A stretch of 19,585 bases of DNA from Bacteroidales bacterium UBA1714 (lineage in GTDB: Bacteria > Bacteroidota > Bacteroidia > Bacteroidales > Paludibacteraceae). The notes under the pieces were generated by a model. The model ran no database searches, was not told where the DNA came from, and saw only the letters and a program-made list of their open reading frames with translations. Positions 6,856 to 14,600 of this stretch are shown one piece after another (position 1 is the first letter of the stretch; the number at the start of each line of letters is the position of its first letter). The DNA lies in assembly GCA_002317295.1 (NCBI GenBank), contig DCIY01000028.1, positions 1 through 19,585 on the forward strand. The letters are read 5' to 3'. Made by a program: the position numbers and the translations under genes.

Positions 6856-6886
6856 CAAAAGTACAAAAAAATTTTGACATATCAAA
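6856..6886 (-). promoter_or_regulatory. -33/-7 promoter of the DUF47-pit operon
   Basis: On the minus strand TTTG (complement of 6883-6886), 19 bases, then TACTTTTG (complement of 6856-6863). The start codon is 20 bases beyond the -7 box. Its -33 half overlaps that of the divergent mdh promoter. Confidence 0.65.
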
Positions 6887-6903
6887 AAAAAAATGTAACT
6901 TTG
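6873..6903 (+). promoter_or_regulatory. -33/-7 promoter of mdh
   Basis: TTTG at 6873-6876, a 19-base spacer and TAACTTTG at 6896-6903, giving a leader of roughly 40 bases before the ATG at 6947. The -33 box lies inside the spacer of the opposing promoter, so the two promoters interlock over 14 bases. Confidence 0.7.
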
Positions 6904-6946
6904 CAGCAAATTTTAGGTCAAACCATTTTAATTAATTTTTAGAAAT

Positions 6947-7888
6947 ATGTCAAAAGTAACCGTTGTGGGTGCAGGTAACGTAGGAGCTACCGCAGCCAAT
7001 GTGCTGGCCGTGAAGAATATTGCCAGCGAAGTTGTCCTCATCGACATCAAAGAAGGCGTTGCTGAAGGAAAAGCAATGGACATTATGCAAACCGCTCAAC
7101 TTCTGGGCTTTAACACGGTAGTCAAGGGTGTCACCAACGACTATAGTGCTACGGCTGGTTCGGATGTTTGTGTCATCACTTCCGGTATTCCTCGTAAGCC
7201 GGGTATGACCCGCGAGGAGTTAATCGGTGTGAATGCCGGTATCGTTAAGAGTGTGGCCAGTCAACTGCTGCAATTCTCGCCCAACGCCATTATCGTAGTG
7301 GTTTCCAATCCTATGGATACCATGGCTTACCTGACGCTCAAAGCTACCGGTCTTCCCAAAAACCGCGTGATTGGTATGGGTGGCGCTTTGGACAGCAGCC
7401 GTTTCAAATATTTCCTGAGCCAGAAGCTCAACTGCAACGCGCAGGATGTAGAAGGATTTGTCATCGGTGGCCACGGTGATACAACCATGATTCCTATGGC
7501 TCGTTTTGCTACCTACAAGGGTATGCCTGTGACCCACTTCATGTCCGAAGCTGAGTTGGACGAAGTCGTTCATTCCACCATGGTAGGCGGTGCTACGCTG
7601 ACCGGTCTGCTGGGTACCAGCGCATGGATGGCTCCGGGTGCTGCTATCGCTTTCCTGGTCAACAGCATCGTCAATGACCAAAAGAAGATGATTCCTTGCT
7701 CCGTGATGCTCGAGGGCGAATACGGATGCAACGATATCTTTATCGGTGCACCTTGCATCATTGGTAAGAATGGTATTGAGAAAGTGATTGAACTGCCTCT
7801 CAACGACAAGGAGAAAGAGCTGTACGCTGCTTCCTATGCCGCTGTAGCCAAGACCACTGCCGTGCTCAAAGAGATTAACGCACTGTAA
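6947..7888 (+). CDS. mdh: Malate dehydrogenase, LDH-like NAD-dependent type
   Basis: This cytoplasmic enzyme interconverts malate and oxaloacetate with NAD. The 313-residue protein has the Rossmann motif VGAGNVG (7-13) and an Asp at 33 that selects NAD over NADP. The mobile loop IPRKPGMTR has Arg83 and Arg89. Asn121 follows in VVSNPMD, with Arg152 in the GALDSSRF region and the catalytic His176 in GGHGD. Arg83 in the loop, where lactate dehydrogenases have Gln, supports malate as the substrate. Length and all active-site residues are normal. The A-rich leader lacks a Shine-Dalgarno. It is monocistronic, divergent from the phosphate operon and convergent with the TPR/PD40 gene, whose stop is 10 bases away. 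Confidence 0.96.
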   Translation: MSKVTVVGAGNVGATAANVLAVKNIASEVVLIDIKEGVAEGKAMDIMQTAQLLGFNTVVKGVTNDYSATAGSDVCVITSGIPRKPGMTREELIGVNAGIVKSVASQLLQFSPNAIIVVVSNPMDTMAYLTLKATGLPKNRVIGMGGALDSSRFKYFLSQKLNCNAQDVEGFVIGGHGDTTMIPMARFATYKGMPVTHFMSEAELDEVVHSTMVGGATLTGLLGTSAWMAPGAAIAFLVNSIVNDQKKMIPCSVMLEGEYGCNDIFIGAPCIIGKNGIEKVIELPLNDKEKELYAASYAAVAKTTAVLKEINAL

Positions 7889-7898
7889 TCCATCACCC

Positions 7899-9275
7899 TT
7901 AGCGCGAATACTCGCTGGTCTCGAGTTGAATGATTCGTTGCATCAGTTCGAGGATTTCCTGCTGCATTTGACCCTGTCTGTTTTCCAGTTGGAGAATGGA
8001 CGGGGTTAATTGTTGTTGGGTGTCGGCATCGGCATTCATGTATTGCAGACGCTCGTCATGGAGCTGCTGCACCACCTGCTGATATTCCTGCTCTCGCTCC
8101 AGATACAGATGGTAGGTATGTAAGGCACTATCGTTGAGAAAATCATCCTCCGAAGTATATACGGTAGAATCGTTCAGCACCCACCGAATGGTTTTTTCCT
8201 CCACCGCCATTTCTTCCATCTCCCCTTCCTCCTCTGCTGGTGGCAACGGCATTGATACAGCACTGACACTTACACCTGCGTGTAACCGGGCATAAGCTGC
8301 CAAAGAATCCTCATCGATATTCCGCCAATAGGTCCTCTCACCCGGCAGATGATAGGTGTACACAATCACACTGTCATCCCCGCAGTGGCGGTCAGAAGCA
8401 AACAGTCCGACCTGCTTGCTCTCATCCATCACCATCAGATAATCGTTGCGCTCAGAGTTAAACGGAAAACCGACGTTCTCCGGCGTGGTAAACTGCTCCG
8501 TAGCCGAATTGTAACGGGTGATATAGATATCATATCCACCCAATCCGTTACTGTCCTGCGCCGCAAAATACAGCGTCACCCCATCACTGAGCATAAAGGG
8601 ATAGTTTTGGTGAAGGGTGAAGTTAATCGTGGCAGGCAGCGTATCCGCTTCGCTCCATTGATCCAATAACCGGTACTGATTGACCAACCACATCGTATCC
8701 TGCCCCGTGACGGAGATTCTCCGATCAGCCCGCGGGGTGGTAAACATAATGCGTCCGATACTGTCCTGCTCCCAACTGCCCGCTTCGCGATAAGGATCAT
8801 ATGCTTTCAGAAATTCGCCCTTACTCAGAGTGTCCTGTCGTATCAGTTCAATCTGCTGCACATGACGCAGGTACTTCTGAATCTTCTGTGCCTGACGAAT
8901 ACGCTCCTGCGCCGTGGCAATGCGTTGGGCATCATCTGCCGACTGCAAATAACGCTGGTAGGAGGCGATGGCCTGATCCATATGCCACTGCTCCATATAC
9001 AGTTCACCCAACCAAAAATAGGTCAGAACAAACTGATTACCGGTGTGCTGAAAATACCGAATGGCCGTCTGACTGTCACCCAATTCTTGCGCGCATCGTG
9101 CGTAGCGATATAAATATAAGGTGTTATTGGGAGAACGCTTCAGTAACTTACCATATTCCACACTTGCAGCCTGATAATCAGCCGCCTGAAACAAACTGTT
9201 GGCCTGCGATGCAGATTGGGCCATCACCGCCAAACTGCACAGACTCCATATAATAATCAGAAAAACAGGTCTCAT
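7899..9275 (-). CDS. Exported TPR and PD40 beta-propeller repeat protein
   Basis: The 458-residue product begins with a signal peptide ending near residue 19 (VMA-Q). The protein is therefore periplasmic or at the outer membrane. Residues about 22-135 form TPR-like helical repeats. Residues about 215-300 hold two PD40-type propeller motifs, the clearer one being DGVTLYFAAQ followed by GGYDIY. An acidic Glu-rich linker lies near 350-365 and a Gln/Glu-rich coiled coil fills about 395-458. TPR plus PD40 proteins of this phylum often end in an OmpA peptidoglycan-binding domain (as in PorE), but none is present here. The ATG at 9275 gives a clean signal peptide; one at 9296 would fall in the promoter. 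The precise role is unknown. Confidence 0.8.
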   Translation of the reverse strand: MRPVFLIIIWSLCSLAVMAQSASQANSLFQAADYQAASVEYGKLLKRSPNNTLYLYRYARCAQELGDSQTAIRYFQHTGNQFVLTYFWLGELYMEQWHMDQAIASYQRYLQSADDAQRIATAQERIRQAQKIQKYLRHVQQIELIRQDTLSKGEFLKAYDPYREAGSWEQDSIGRIMFTTPRADRRISVTGQDTMWLVNQYRLLDQWSEADTLPATINFTLHQNYPFMLSDGVTLYFAAQDSNGLGGYDIYITRYNSATEQFTTPENVGFPFNSERNDYLMVMDESKQVGLFASDRHCGDDSVIVYTYHLPGERTYWRNIDEDSLAAYARLHAGVSVSAVSMPLPPAEEEGEMEEMAVEEKTIRWVLNDSTVYTSEDDFLNDSALHTYHLYLEREQEYQQVVQQLHDERLQYMNADADTQQQLTPSILQLENRQGQMQQEILELMQRIIQLETSEYSR

Positions 9276-9283
9276 ATCGCCGA

Positions 9284-9315
9284 CAAAATTACGCAAAAAA
9301 TTTCACATATGCAAA
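9284..9315 (-). promoter_or_regulatory. -33/-7 promoter of the TPR/PD40 gene
   Basis: On the minus strand TTTG (complement of 9312-9315), 20 bases, TAATTTTG (complement of 9284-9291). Only 8 bases separate the -7 box from the ATG at 9275, so the leader must be very short. Confidence 0.6.
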
Positions 9316-9332
9316 TTTTTTTTGCCCAAACG

Positions 9333-9364
9333 CTTGCAAATTCCAAAAAATTGTCGTATCTTTG
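9333..9364 (+). promoter_or_regulatory. -33/-7 promoter of pgk
   Basis: CTTG at 9333-9336 (one mismatch to TTTG), a 20-base spacer and TATCTTTG at 9357-9364. The leader of about 35 bases to the ATG at 9402 contains a minimal start-stop pair, ATGTAA, at 9378-9383. Confidence 0.6.
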
Positions 9365-9401
9365 CAGCCGGAAAACAATGTAAAAACCAAATTATACTAC
9401 A

Positions 9402-10652
9402 ATGACAATCTCAAATTACAATTTTGCCGGTAAGAAGGCAATCGTACGCGTGGACTTCAATGTTCCACTGGATGAAAATGGTCATATTACGGACGATACC
9501 CGTATCCGTGGTGCTCTGCCTACTCTCAAGCACATTCTGGATAACGGAGGTGCCCTTATCATCATGTCCCATATGGGCAAACCCAAGGGCAAACCCGCTG
9601 CCAAGTATTCCCTGTCTCAGATTGTAGACGCCGTCAGCGCTGCTCTGGGTCGCGAGGTGAAGTTTGCCCAGGATTGCGCCAAGGCTAAGGCACAGGCCGA
9701 TGCCCTCCAGGCAGGCGAAGTACTGATGCTCGAGAACCTTCGTTTCTATGGCGAAGAGGAAGGTAAACCCGTAGGTATAGAGAAAGAAGATCCGGCTTAT
9801 GAAGAGGCTAAAAAAGCCATGAAAGCCAGCCAAAAAGAGTTTGCCAAAACCCTGGCTTCCTATGCCGATTGCTATGTCAATGATGCGTTTGGAACGGCGC
9901 ACCGCAAGCACGCTTCCACCGCTGTGATTGCTGACTATTTTGATGCGGACAATAAGATGCTCGGCTTCCTCATGGAGAAAGAGTGCGAAGCTGTGGATAA
10001 TATTCTTAAGAATATTCGCCGTCCCTTCACCGCCATCATGGGTGGCAGTAAGGTTTCGACCAAGATTGGAATTATTGAGAACCTCATGGACAAGGTGGAC
10101 AACCTCATTCTCTGCGGCGGAATGACCTATACATTTGCCAAGGCCCGCGGCGGTGAAGTGGGTAAATCCATTTGCGAGGAAGATAAGCTCGATATGGCCA
10201 TGGATATTATGGCCAAGGCCAAGGCCAAAGGTGTGAACCTCGTTTTGGCTACCGATGCCATTGTAGCCGACAATTTTGCCAACGATGCCAATACACAGGT
10301 TTGCGACGTGATGGCTATCCCGCAGGGTTGGGAAGGTGTAGACGCCGGACCTGAGTCCCGCAAGGCTTTTGCCGCTGCTATCCAGGGTGCCAAGACCATC
10401 CTGTGGAACGGACCTGCAGGCGTGTTTGAGTTTGACAATTTTGCTGCCGGTTCCAAGGCTATCGCTGAGGCCATCGCTGCGGCTACCCAAGAGGGTGCAT
10501 ACAGCTTAATCGGAGGCGGAGACAGCGTCGCTTGCATCAATAAGTTCGGTTTTGCCGATCAGGTAAGTTATATTTCTACAGGCGGTGGTGCATTGCTTGA
10601 GGCAATCGAAGGTAAGGTGCTTCCTGGCGTCGCTGCAATCAAAGGAGAGTAA
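9402..10652 (+). CDS. pgk: Phosphoglycerate kinase
   Basis: This glycolytic enzyme transfers phosphate between 1,3-bisphosphoglycerate and ADP in the cytoplasm. The 416-residue protein shows the signature VRVDFNVPLDENG (15-27) and substrate-site arginines near 34-36. SHMGKPKG (56-63) and NDAFGTAHR follow in the N-lobe. The nucleotide-lobe motifs are GGSKVSTK, WNGPAGVFEF (from Trp335) and GGGDS (371-375). An insertion of about 30 Lys/Glu-rich residues after ENLRFY, near 121-150, is the form I associate with Bacteroidota PGKs and accounts for the length above the usual 390-400. The gene is the first of a pair, with the DUF3127 gene one base downstream. Its last codons supply that gene's Shine-Dalgarno. 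Confidence 0.97.
   Translation: MTISNYNFAGKKAIVRVDFNVPLDENGHITDDTRIRGALPTLKHILDNGGALIIMSHMGKPKGKPAAKYSLSQIVDAVSAALGREVKFAQDCAKAKAQADALQAGEVLMLENLRFYGEEEGKPVGIEKEDPAYEEAKKAMKASQKEFAKTLASYADCYVNDAFGTAHRKHASTAVIADYFDADNKMLGFLMEKECEAVDNILKNIRRPFTAIMGGSKVSTKIGIIENLMDKVDNLILCGGMTYTFAKARGGEVGKSICEEDKLDMAMDIMAKAKAKGVNLVLATDAIVADNFANDANTQVCDVMAIPQGWEGVDAGPESRKAFAAAIQGAKTILWNGPAGVFEFDNFAAGSKAIAEAIAAATQEGAYSLIGGGDSVACINKFGFADQVSYISTGGGALLEAIEGKVLPGVAAIKGE
10641..10647 (+). promoter_or_regulatory. Strong Shine-Dalgarno for the DUF3127 gene
   Basis: AAAGGAG sits 6 bases before the ATG at 10654 and is embedded in the last Lys-Gly-Glu codons of pgk. It is the only convincing Shine-Dalgarno I see in a window where other starts have A-rich leaders. 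It decides the start at 10654 over an upstream in-frame ATG at 10585 that lies inside pgk. Confidence 0.6.
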
Positions 10653-10653
10653 T

Positions 10654-11067
10654 ATGGAAATAGTAGGTAAGATTATTCAAGTCCTTCCTGCACAGGAAGG
10701 TGTGGGAAAAAACGGTAACCCGTGGAAAGTACAGGGTTATGTGCTCGAAACCCAGGAACAGTATCCTCGTAAGGTGCAGTTTGAGATTTTTGGAGAAGAC
10801 CGAATCAAGAACAATCCTTGCGCCATTGATGATGTGGTAACGGTCAGTTTCGATATCGAAAGCCGTGAGTTCAATGGTCGTTGGTATACTTCCATTCGCG
10901 CCTGGCGCGTTCAGCAGGGTGTTGTCACCGCAGACGCTGCCACTAACACTGTCCCTAACACTAACACTAACACTAACACTAACACTGCCGCCCCTGCGGC
11001 CGCTATGGGCAATATAGAAACATTTGATGACGCTGCCGGTGACGATTCCGGCGAACTGCCATTCTGA
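10654..11067 (+). CDS. DUF3127 domain protein, OB-fold-like, with SSB-like C-terminal tip
   Basis: Residues 1-90 match the DUF3127 domain found mainly in Bacteroidota, with landmarks MEIVGKIIQVLP, YVLETQEQYPRKVQFEIFG and SFDIESREFNGRWYTSIRAW. This resembles a single OB-fold of the single-stranded DNA-binding type, although function is not established. A flexible linker follows, containing an Asn-Thr repeat encoded by tandem CTAACA units. The protein then ends in an acidic tail, DDSGELPF. That layout (OB-fold, disordered linker, acidic tip ending in Pro-Phe) mirrors SSB, whose DDDIPF tip recruits repair proteins. It lies one base from pgk and stops one base before the recO stop on the other strand. 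Length is 137 residues. Confidence 0.87.
   Translation: MEIVGKIIQVLPAQEGVGKNGNPWKVQGYVLETQEQYPRKVQFEIFGEDRIKNNPCAIDDVVTVSFDIESREFNGRWYTSIRAWRVQQGVVTADAATNTVPNTNTNTNTNTAAPAAAMGNIETFDDAAGDDSGELPF
10955..10986 (+). repeat. CTAACA hexanucleotide tandem repeat
   Basis: Five perfect CTAACA units plus CT lie within the linker of the DUF3127 gene, encoding alternating Asn and Thr. A separate CACTAACACT sits just upstream at 10941-10950. A six-base unit keeps the frame, so slippage would only lengthen or shorten the linker by Asn-Thr pairs. Confidence 0.9.
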
Positions 11068-11068
11068 T

Positions 11069-11563
11069 TCAGTCCCACAGATGGAGGATGATATCCTCGG
11101 ACTTGAGGTGATTCCACTCGTCCAGACGTTGTCCGCCATATCCCAACAGTTCACTCAGTGTAGTCAGAAATTGATGGGGAAGATTTTGAGGTTCCTCCGT
11201 GATATCCAATTCACGGAGGACCTTGTTGATATAGGCATAGACAGCCTCGTCTGCCATCGGATGACGCAAGGTCTTTTCTACCACTTCTCCCATAAATAGC
11301 AACACACACTGACGAGCCACATCCGTGGGAATACGCTGCGGAACATAACTCAACGCCGCAGATTTGAGCACCCGCATATCCTGATTGGGGCGACTGCTGC
11401 AACGCAACTCCACCTCACTCATTGTCTGCAGAACAGATAACCACTTCTTACCATAGACCATACAGGGTATACGCCCATATTCTCGGGTGTACAACTGGAC
11501 CACAACCGCCTGATCAGAATGACGGGTATAGTGCAGCACAATGGCATGTATCACTTCATCCAT
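11069..11563 (-). CDS. recO: DNA repair protein RecO, C-terminally short
   Basis: RecO helps load RecA onto SSB-coated single-stranded DNA in the RecFOR pathway. The N-terminal OB-fold region is recognisable: AIVLHYTRHSDQAVVVQLYTR followed by GRIPCMVYG at about residues 6-36. The helical region with the FMGEVVEKTLR stretch comes next. The product is only 164 residues, against roughly 240 in Bacteroides relatives as I recall them. It stops soon after the LGY segment (about residue 140), so the last third of the helical domain is absent. The missing part is not encoded downstream, because the DUF3127 gene begins there on the other strand. It may be a natural short form or a truncation. The start at 11563 is preferred because the promoter covers anything further upstream. 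Confidence 0.75.
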   Translation of the reverse strand: MDEVIHAIVLHYTRHSDQAVVVQLYTREYGRIPCMVYGKKWLSVLQTMSEVELRCSSRPNQDMRVLKSAALSYVPQRIPTDVARQCVLLFMGEVVEKTLRHPMADEAVYAYINKVLRELDITEEPQNLPHQFLTTLSELLGYGGQRLDEWNHLKSEDIILHLWD

Positions 11564-11567
11564 GCTG

Positions 11568-11599
11568 CAAAAATACAACAATTTTTTGGAGTATGCAAC
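11568..11599 (-). promoter_or_regulatory. -33/-7 promoter of recO, abutting the start codon
   Basis: On the minus strand GTTG (complement of 11596-11599), 20 bases, TATTTTTG (complement of 11568-11575). Just 4 bases separate the -7 box from the ATG at 11563, implying a leaderless or nearly leaderless transcript. Confidence 0.55.
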
Positions 11600-11625
11600 T
11601 TTTTCCACCCAATTTGGCCAATATA

Positions 11626-11657
11626 TTTGCATAAATGCAAATTTTTTTGTAATTTTG
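11626..11657 (+). promoter_or_regulatory. -33/-7 promoter of ileS
   Basis: TTTG at 11626-11629, a 20-base spacer and TAATTTTG at 11650-11657, with the ATG at 11679 about 20 bases on. As the genes downstream are tightly packed, this is probably the main promoter for everything to 19562. Confidence 0.7.
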
Positions 11658-11678
11658 TCGGTTGAATTTAGATGGCAT

Positions 11679-14600
11679 ATGAAACACTTTAACGAATATA
11701 AACAGTTTAATCTCCCTGAGCTCAGCGCTCAGATGCTTGCCACGTGGGAAAAAGAAGACCTTTTTCACCAAAGTATTGCCATTCGCAAAGGTCACCAGCC
11801 TTTCCTGTTTTTTGAGGGACCTCCTTCGGCCAATGGTATGCCGGGTATTCACCACGTTTTGGCTCGTACCATCAAGGATACCTTCTGCCGATACAAAACC
11901 ATGCAGGGATACGAAGTACGCCGCAAGGCCGGTTGGGATACCCACGGTCTGCCGGTGGAACTGGGCGTAGAAAAGATGTTGGGCATCACCAAGGAGGATA
12001 TCGGTAAGAAGATCTCCGTGGATGAGTACAACGCCGCCTGCCGTCGTGAGGTCATGAAGTACACCAGGGAGTGGACGGCACTGACCCAAAAAATGGGTTA
12101 TTGGGTAGACTTGGAAGACCCCTACATCACCTATGACAATAAGTACATCGAGACCCTGTGGTACCTGCTCAAGCAGTTGTATCAAAAAGGTTACCTGTAC
12201 AAGGGTTACACCATTCAGCCCTATTCACCTGCAGCCGGCACCGGACTCAGTTCGCACGAGTTAAACCAACCGGGCTGCTATCGCGATGTCAAGGATACGA
12301 CCTGCACGGCCAAGTTCCGCGTAAAGAACACGGCGGAACCCACTTACTTCATTGCCTGGACCACCACCCCATGGACATTACCGTCCAATACCGCCCTGTG
12401 CGTAGGACCCAAGATTGACTATGTGGCCGTTCGCCGCGAACAGGATATTATCATTCTGGCTCAGGCCCGCCTGGAGGCGTATCGCAAAGAACTGTTGCCT
12501 GCTGCCGAAGGACAGGAGCCACCCGCATGGGATATCCTGTGGACCAAGAAAGGCAGCGAACTGGTGGGGATGGAGTATGAGCAACTCTTCCCTTGGGTCA
12601 ATCCGGGAGAGGGTGCATTCCGCGTCATTGAGGGCGACTATGTGACCACCGAGGATGGAACGGGTATTGTGCACATCGCTCCGACTTTTGGTGCCGATGA
12701 TAAGAAAGTGGCCGACCAGGCCGGTGTGCCCGGACTGTATATGCTTACCCGTAACGCCGGACCTCGTCCCATGGTGGATTTTACCGGTAAGTATTGGCGC
12801 ATAGAAGACCTGGATCCGGACTTTGTGGCCCAATCGGTGAACGTGGATCTGTATGGCAAGTATGCAGGACAATGGGTCAAGAACGCCTACGATCCCCAAT
12901 ATACCATCGACGGCCGTTATGACGAGGCCGCAGCACTCAAAAATGAGAACCTGGATATTCGCCTGTGCATGGAGATGAAGGCAGACGGACGTATGTTTAA
13001 GATAGAGAAACATGTCCACACCTATCCGCACTGCTGGCGAACCGACAAACCCGTGTTATATTACCCGCTCGACAGTTGGTTTATTCGTTCCACCTCGGCC
13101 CGTGAACGCATGATTGCCCTCAACAATACCATTCACTGGCAACCCGAATCCACCGGAACGGGCCGTTTTGGCAAATGGCTCGAGAACCTGAACGACTGGA
13201 ACCTGTCCCGTTCCCGCTATTGGGGTACCCCGTTGCCTATCTGGCGCACGGAGGATGGTAAAGAGGAGTTGTGCATTGGCAGTATCGCCGAATTGTTCCA
13301 AGAAATAGACAAGGCTGTACAAGCCGGTTATATGACCTCCAACCCGTGGCCAAAGCATGTGGTGGGGGACTATTCTACCGCCAATTATGATCCGTCCATC
13401 ATCGATCTTCACCGTCCGTATGTGGACCAGATTGTACTCGTGTCGCCTTCCGGCCAACCGATGCACCGGGAACTCGATTTGATCGATGTATGGTTTGATT
13501 CGGGTGCCATGCCGTATGCCCAAAACCACTATCCGTTTGAGCATACCGATGCCCCTCGTACGGCGGACTTTATCTCCGAAGGAGTGGACCAGACACGCGG
13601 TTGGTTCTTTACCCTGCACGCCATTCATACCATGATAGAGGATACGGTGGCGTACAAGAATGTAATCAGCAATGGTCTGGTATTGGATAAGAACGGTGCC
13701 AAGATGTCCAAACGCCTGGGCAATGCCGTCGATCCGTTTGGCGCCCTCGATCAATATGGCGCCGATGCCGTTCGCTGGTATATGCTCACCAACTCTTCTC
13801 CTTGGGAAAACCTCAAGTTCGATCCCGAAGGCGTGGAGGAGTGTCGTCGTAAGTTCTTTGGAACCCTGTACAATACCTACGGATTCTTTGCCCTGTATGC
13901 CAATGTGGACGGATGGGATGATTCCCTCGCCTCCACCCCGGCATATACCGAGATAGATCGTTGGATTCTCAGTAAACTCAATTCGCTCGTTCAACAGGTT
14001 ACCTCGCTCTACGAAGCATACGAACCTACTCGAGCCGGTCGTGCTGTTTCGGATTTTGTGCAGGACGATTTGAGTAACTGGTATGTCCGACTCAACCGTA
14101 AACGTTTTTGGACAGGATCCATGGATGCCGACAAACAGGCTGCCTATACCACCCTCTATACCTGCCTCAAGACAGTGGCCCAACTCATGGCACCCATTGC
14201 ACCCTTCTATGCCGATCGCCTCTATCGTGATCTCACCGGCAATACGGTACATTTGAGCGATTGGCCTCAGGTAAACACGGAGTGGATTAATGTGGATCTG
14301 GAGCACTCCATGGCTTTGGCTCAACAGGCTACGTCCATCATTTTGGCCATTCGCAAAAAAGCCGAAAAGAATGTGCGCCAACCCCTGCTCAAAGCGGTTA
14401 TTCCGGTGCATGACAACGCTTGTCTGCAGGCATTACAACGCGTGGAAAACCTGATTAAGTCGGAGGTGAATATCAAGCAACTCATCATCACTCCCGCAGA
14501 TCAGTGTGAGGTAAGATTGGTAAAAAAGATCAAACCCAACTTCAAAGTGCTGGGCAAGAAAGTGGGCGCTCAGATGAAAGCGGTGGCTGCGGGGATTGCA

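Noticed and set aside
9411..10490. A 359-residue minus-strand open frame opposite pgk
   Set aside because: It is antisense to a textbook pgk with all active-site motifs, and its translation has no recognisable family features.
10955..10986. CTAACA array as a telomere-like or regulatory repeat
   Set aside because: It is in frame inside a coding linker, encodes Asn-Thr repeats, and is short. The resemblance to telomeric repeats is superficial.
11541..11678. In-frame N-terminal extension of ileS
   Set aside because: The extension crosses the ileS promoter (11626-11657) and the recO start region, and adds residues not found in the family.
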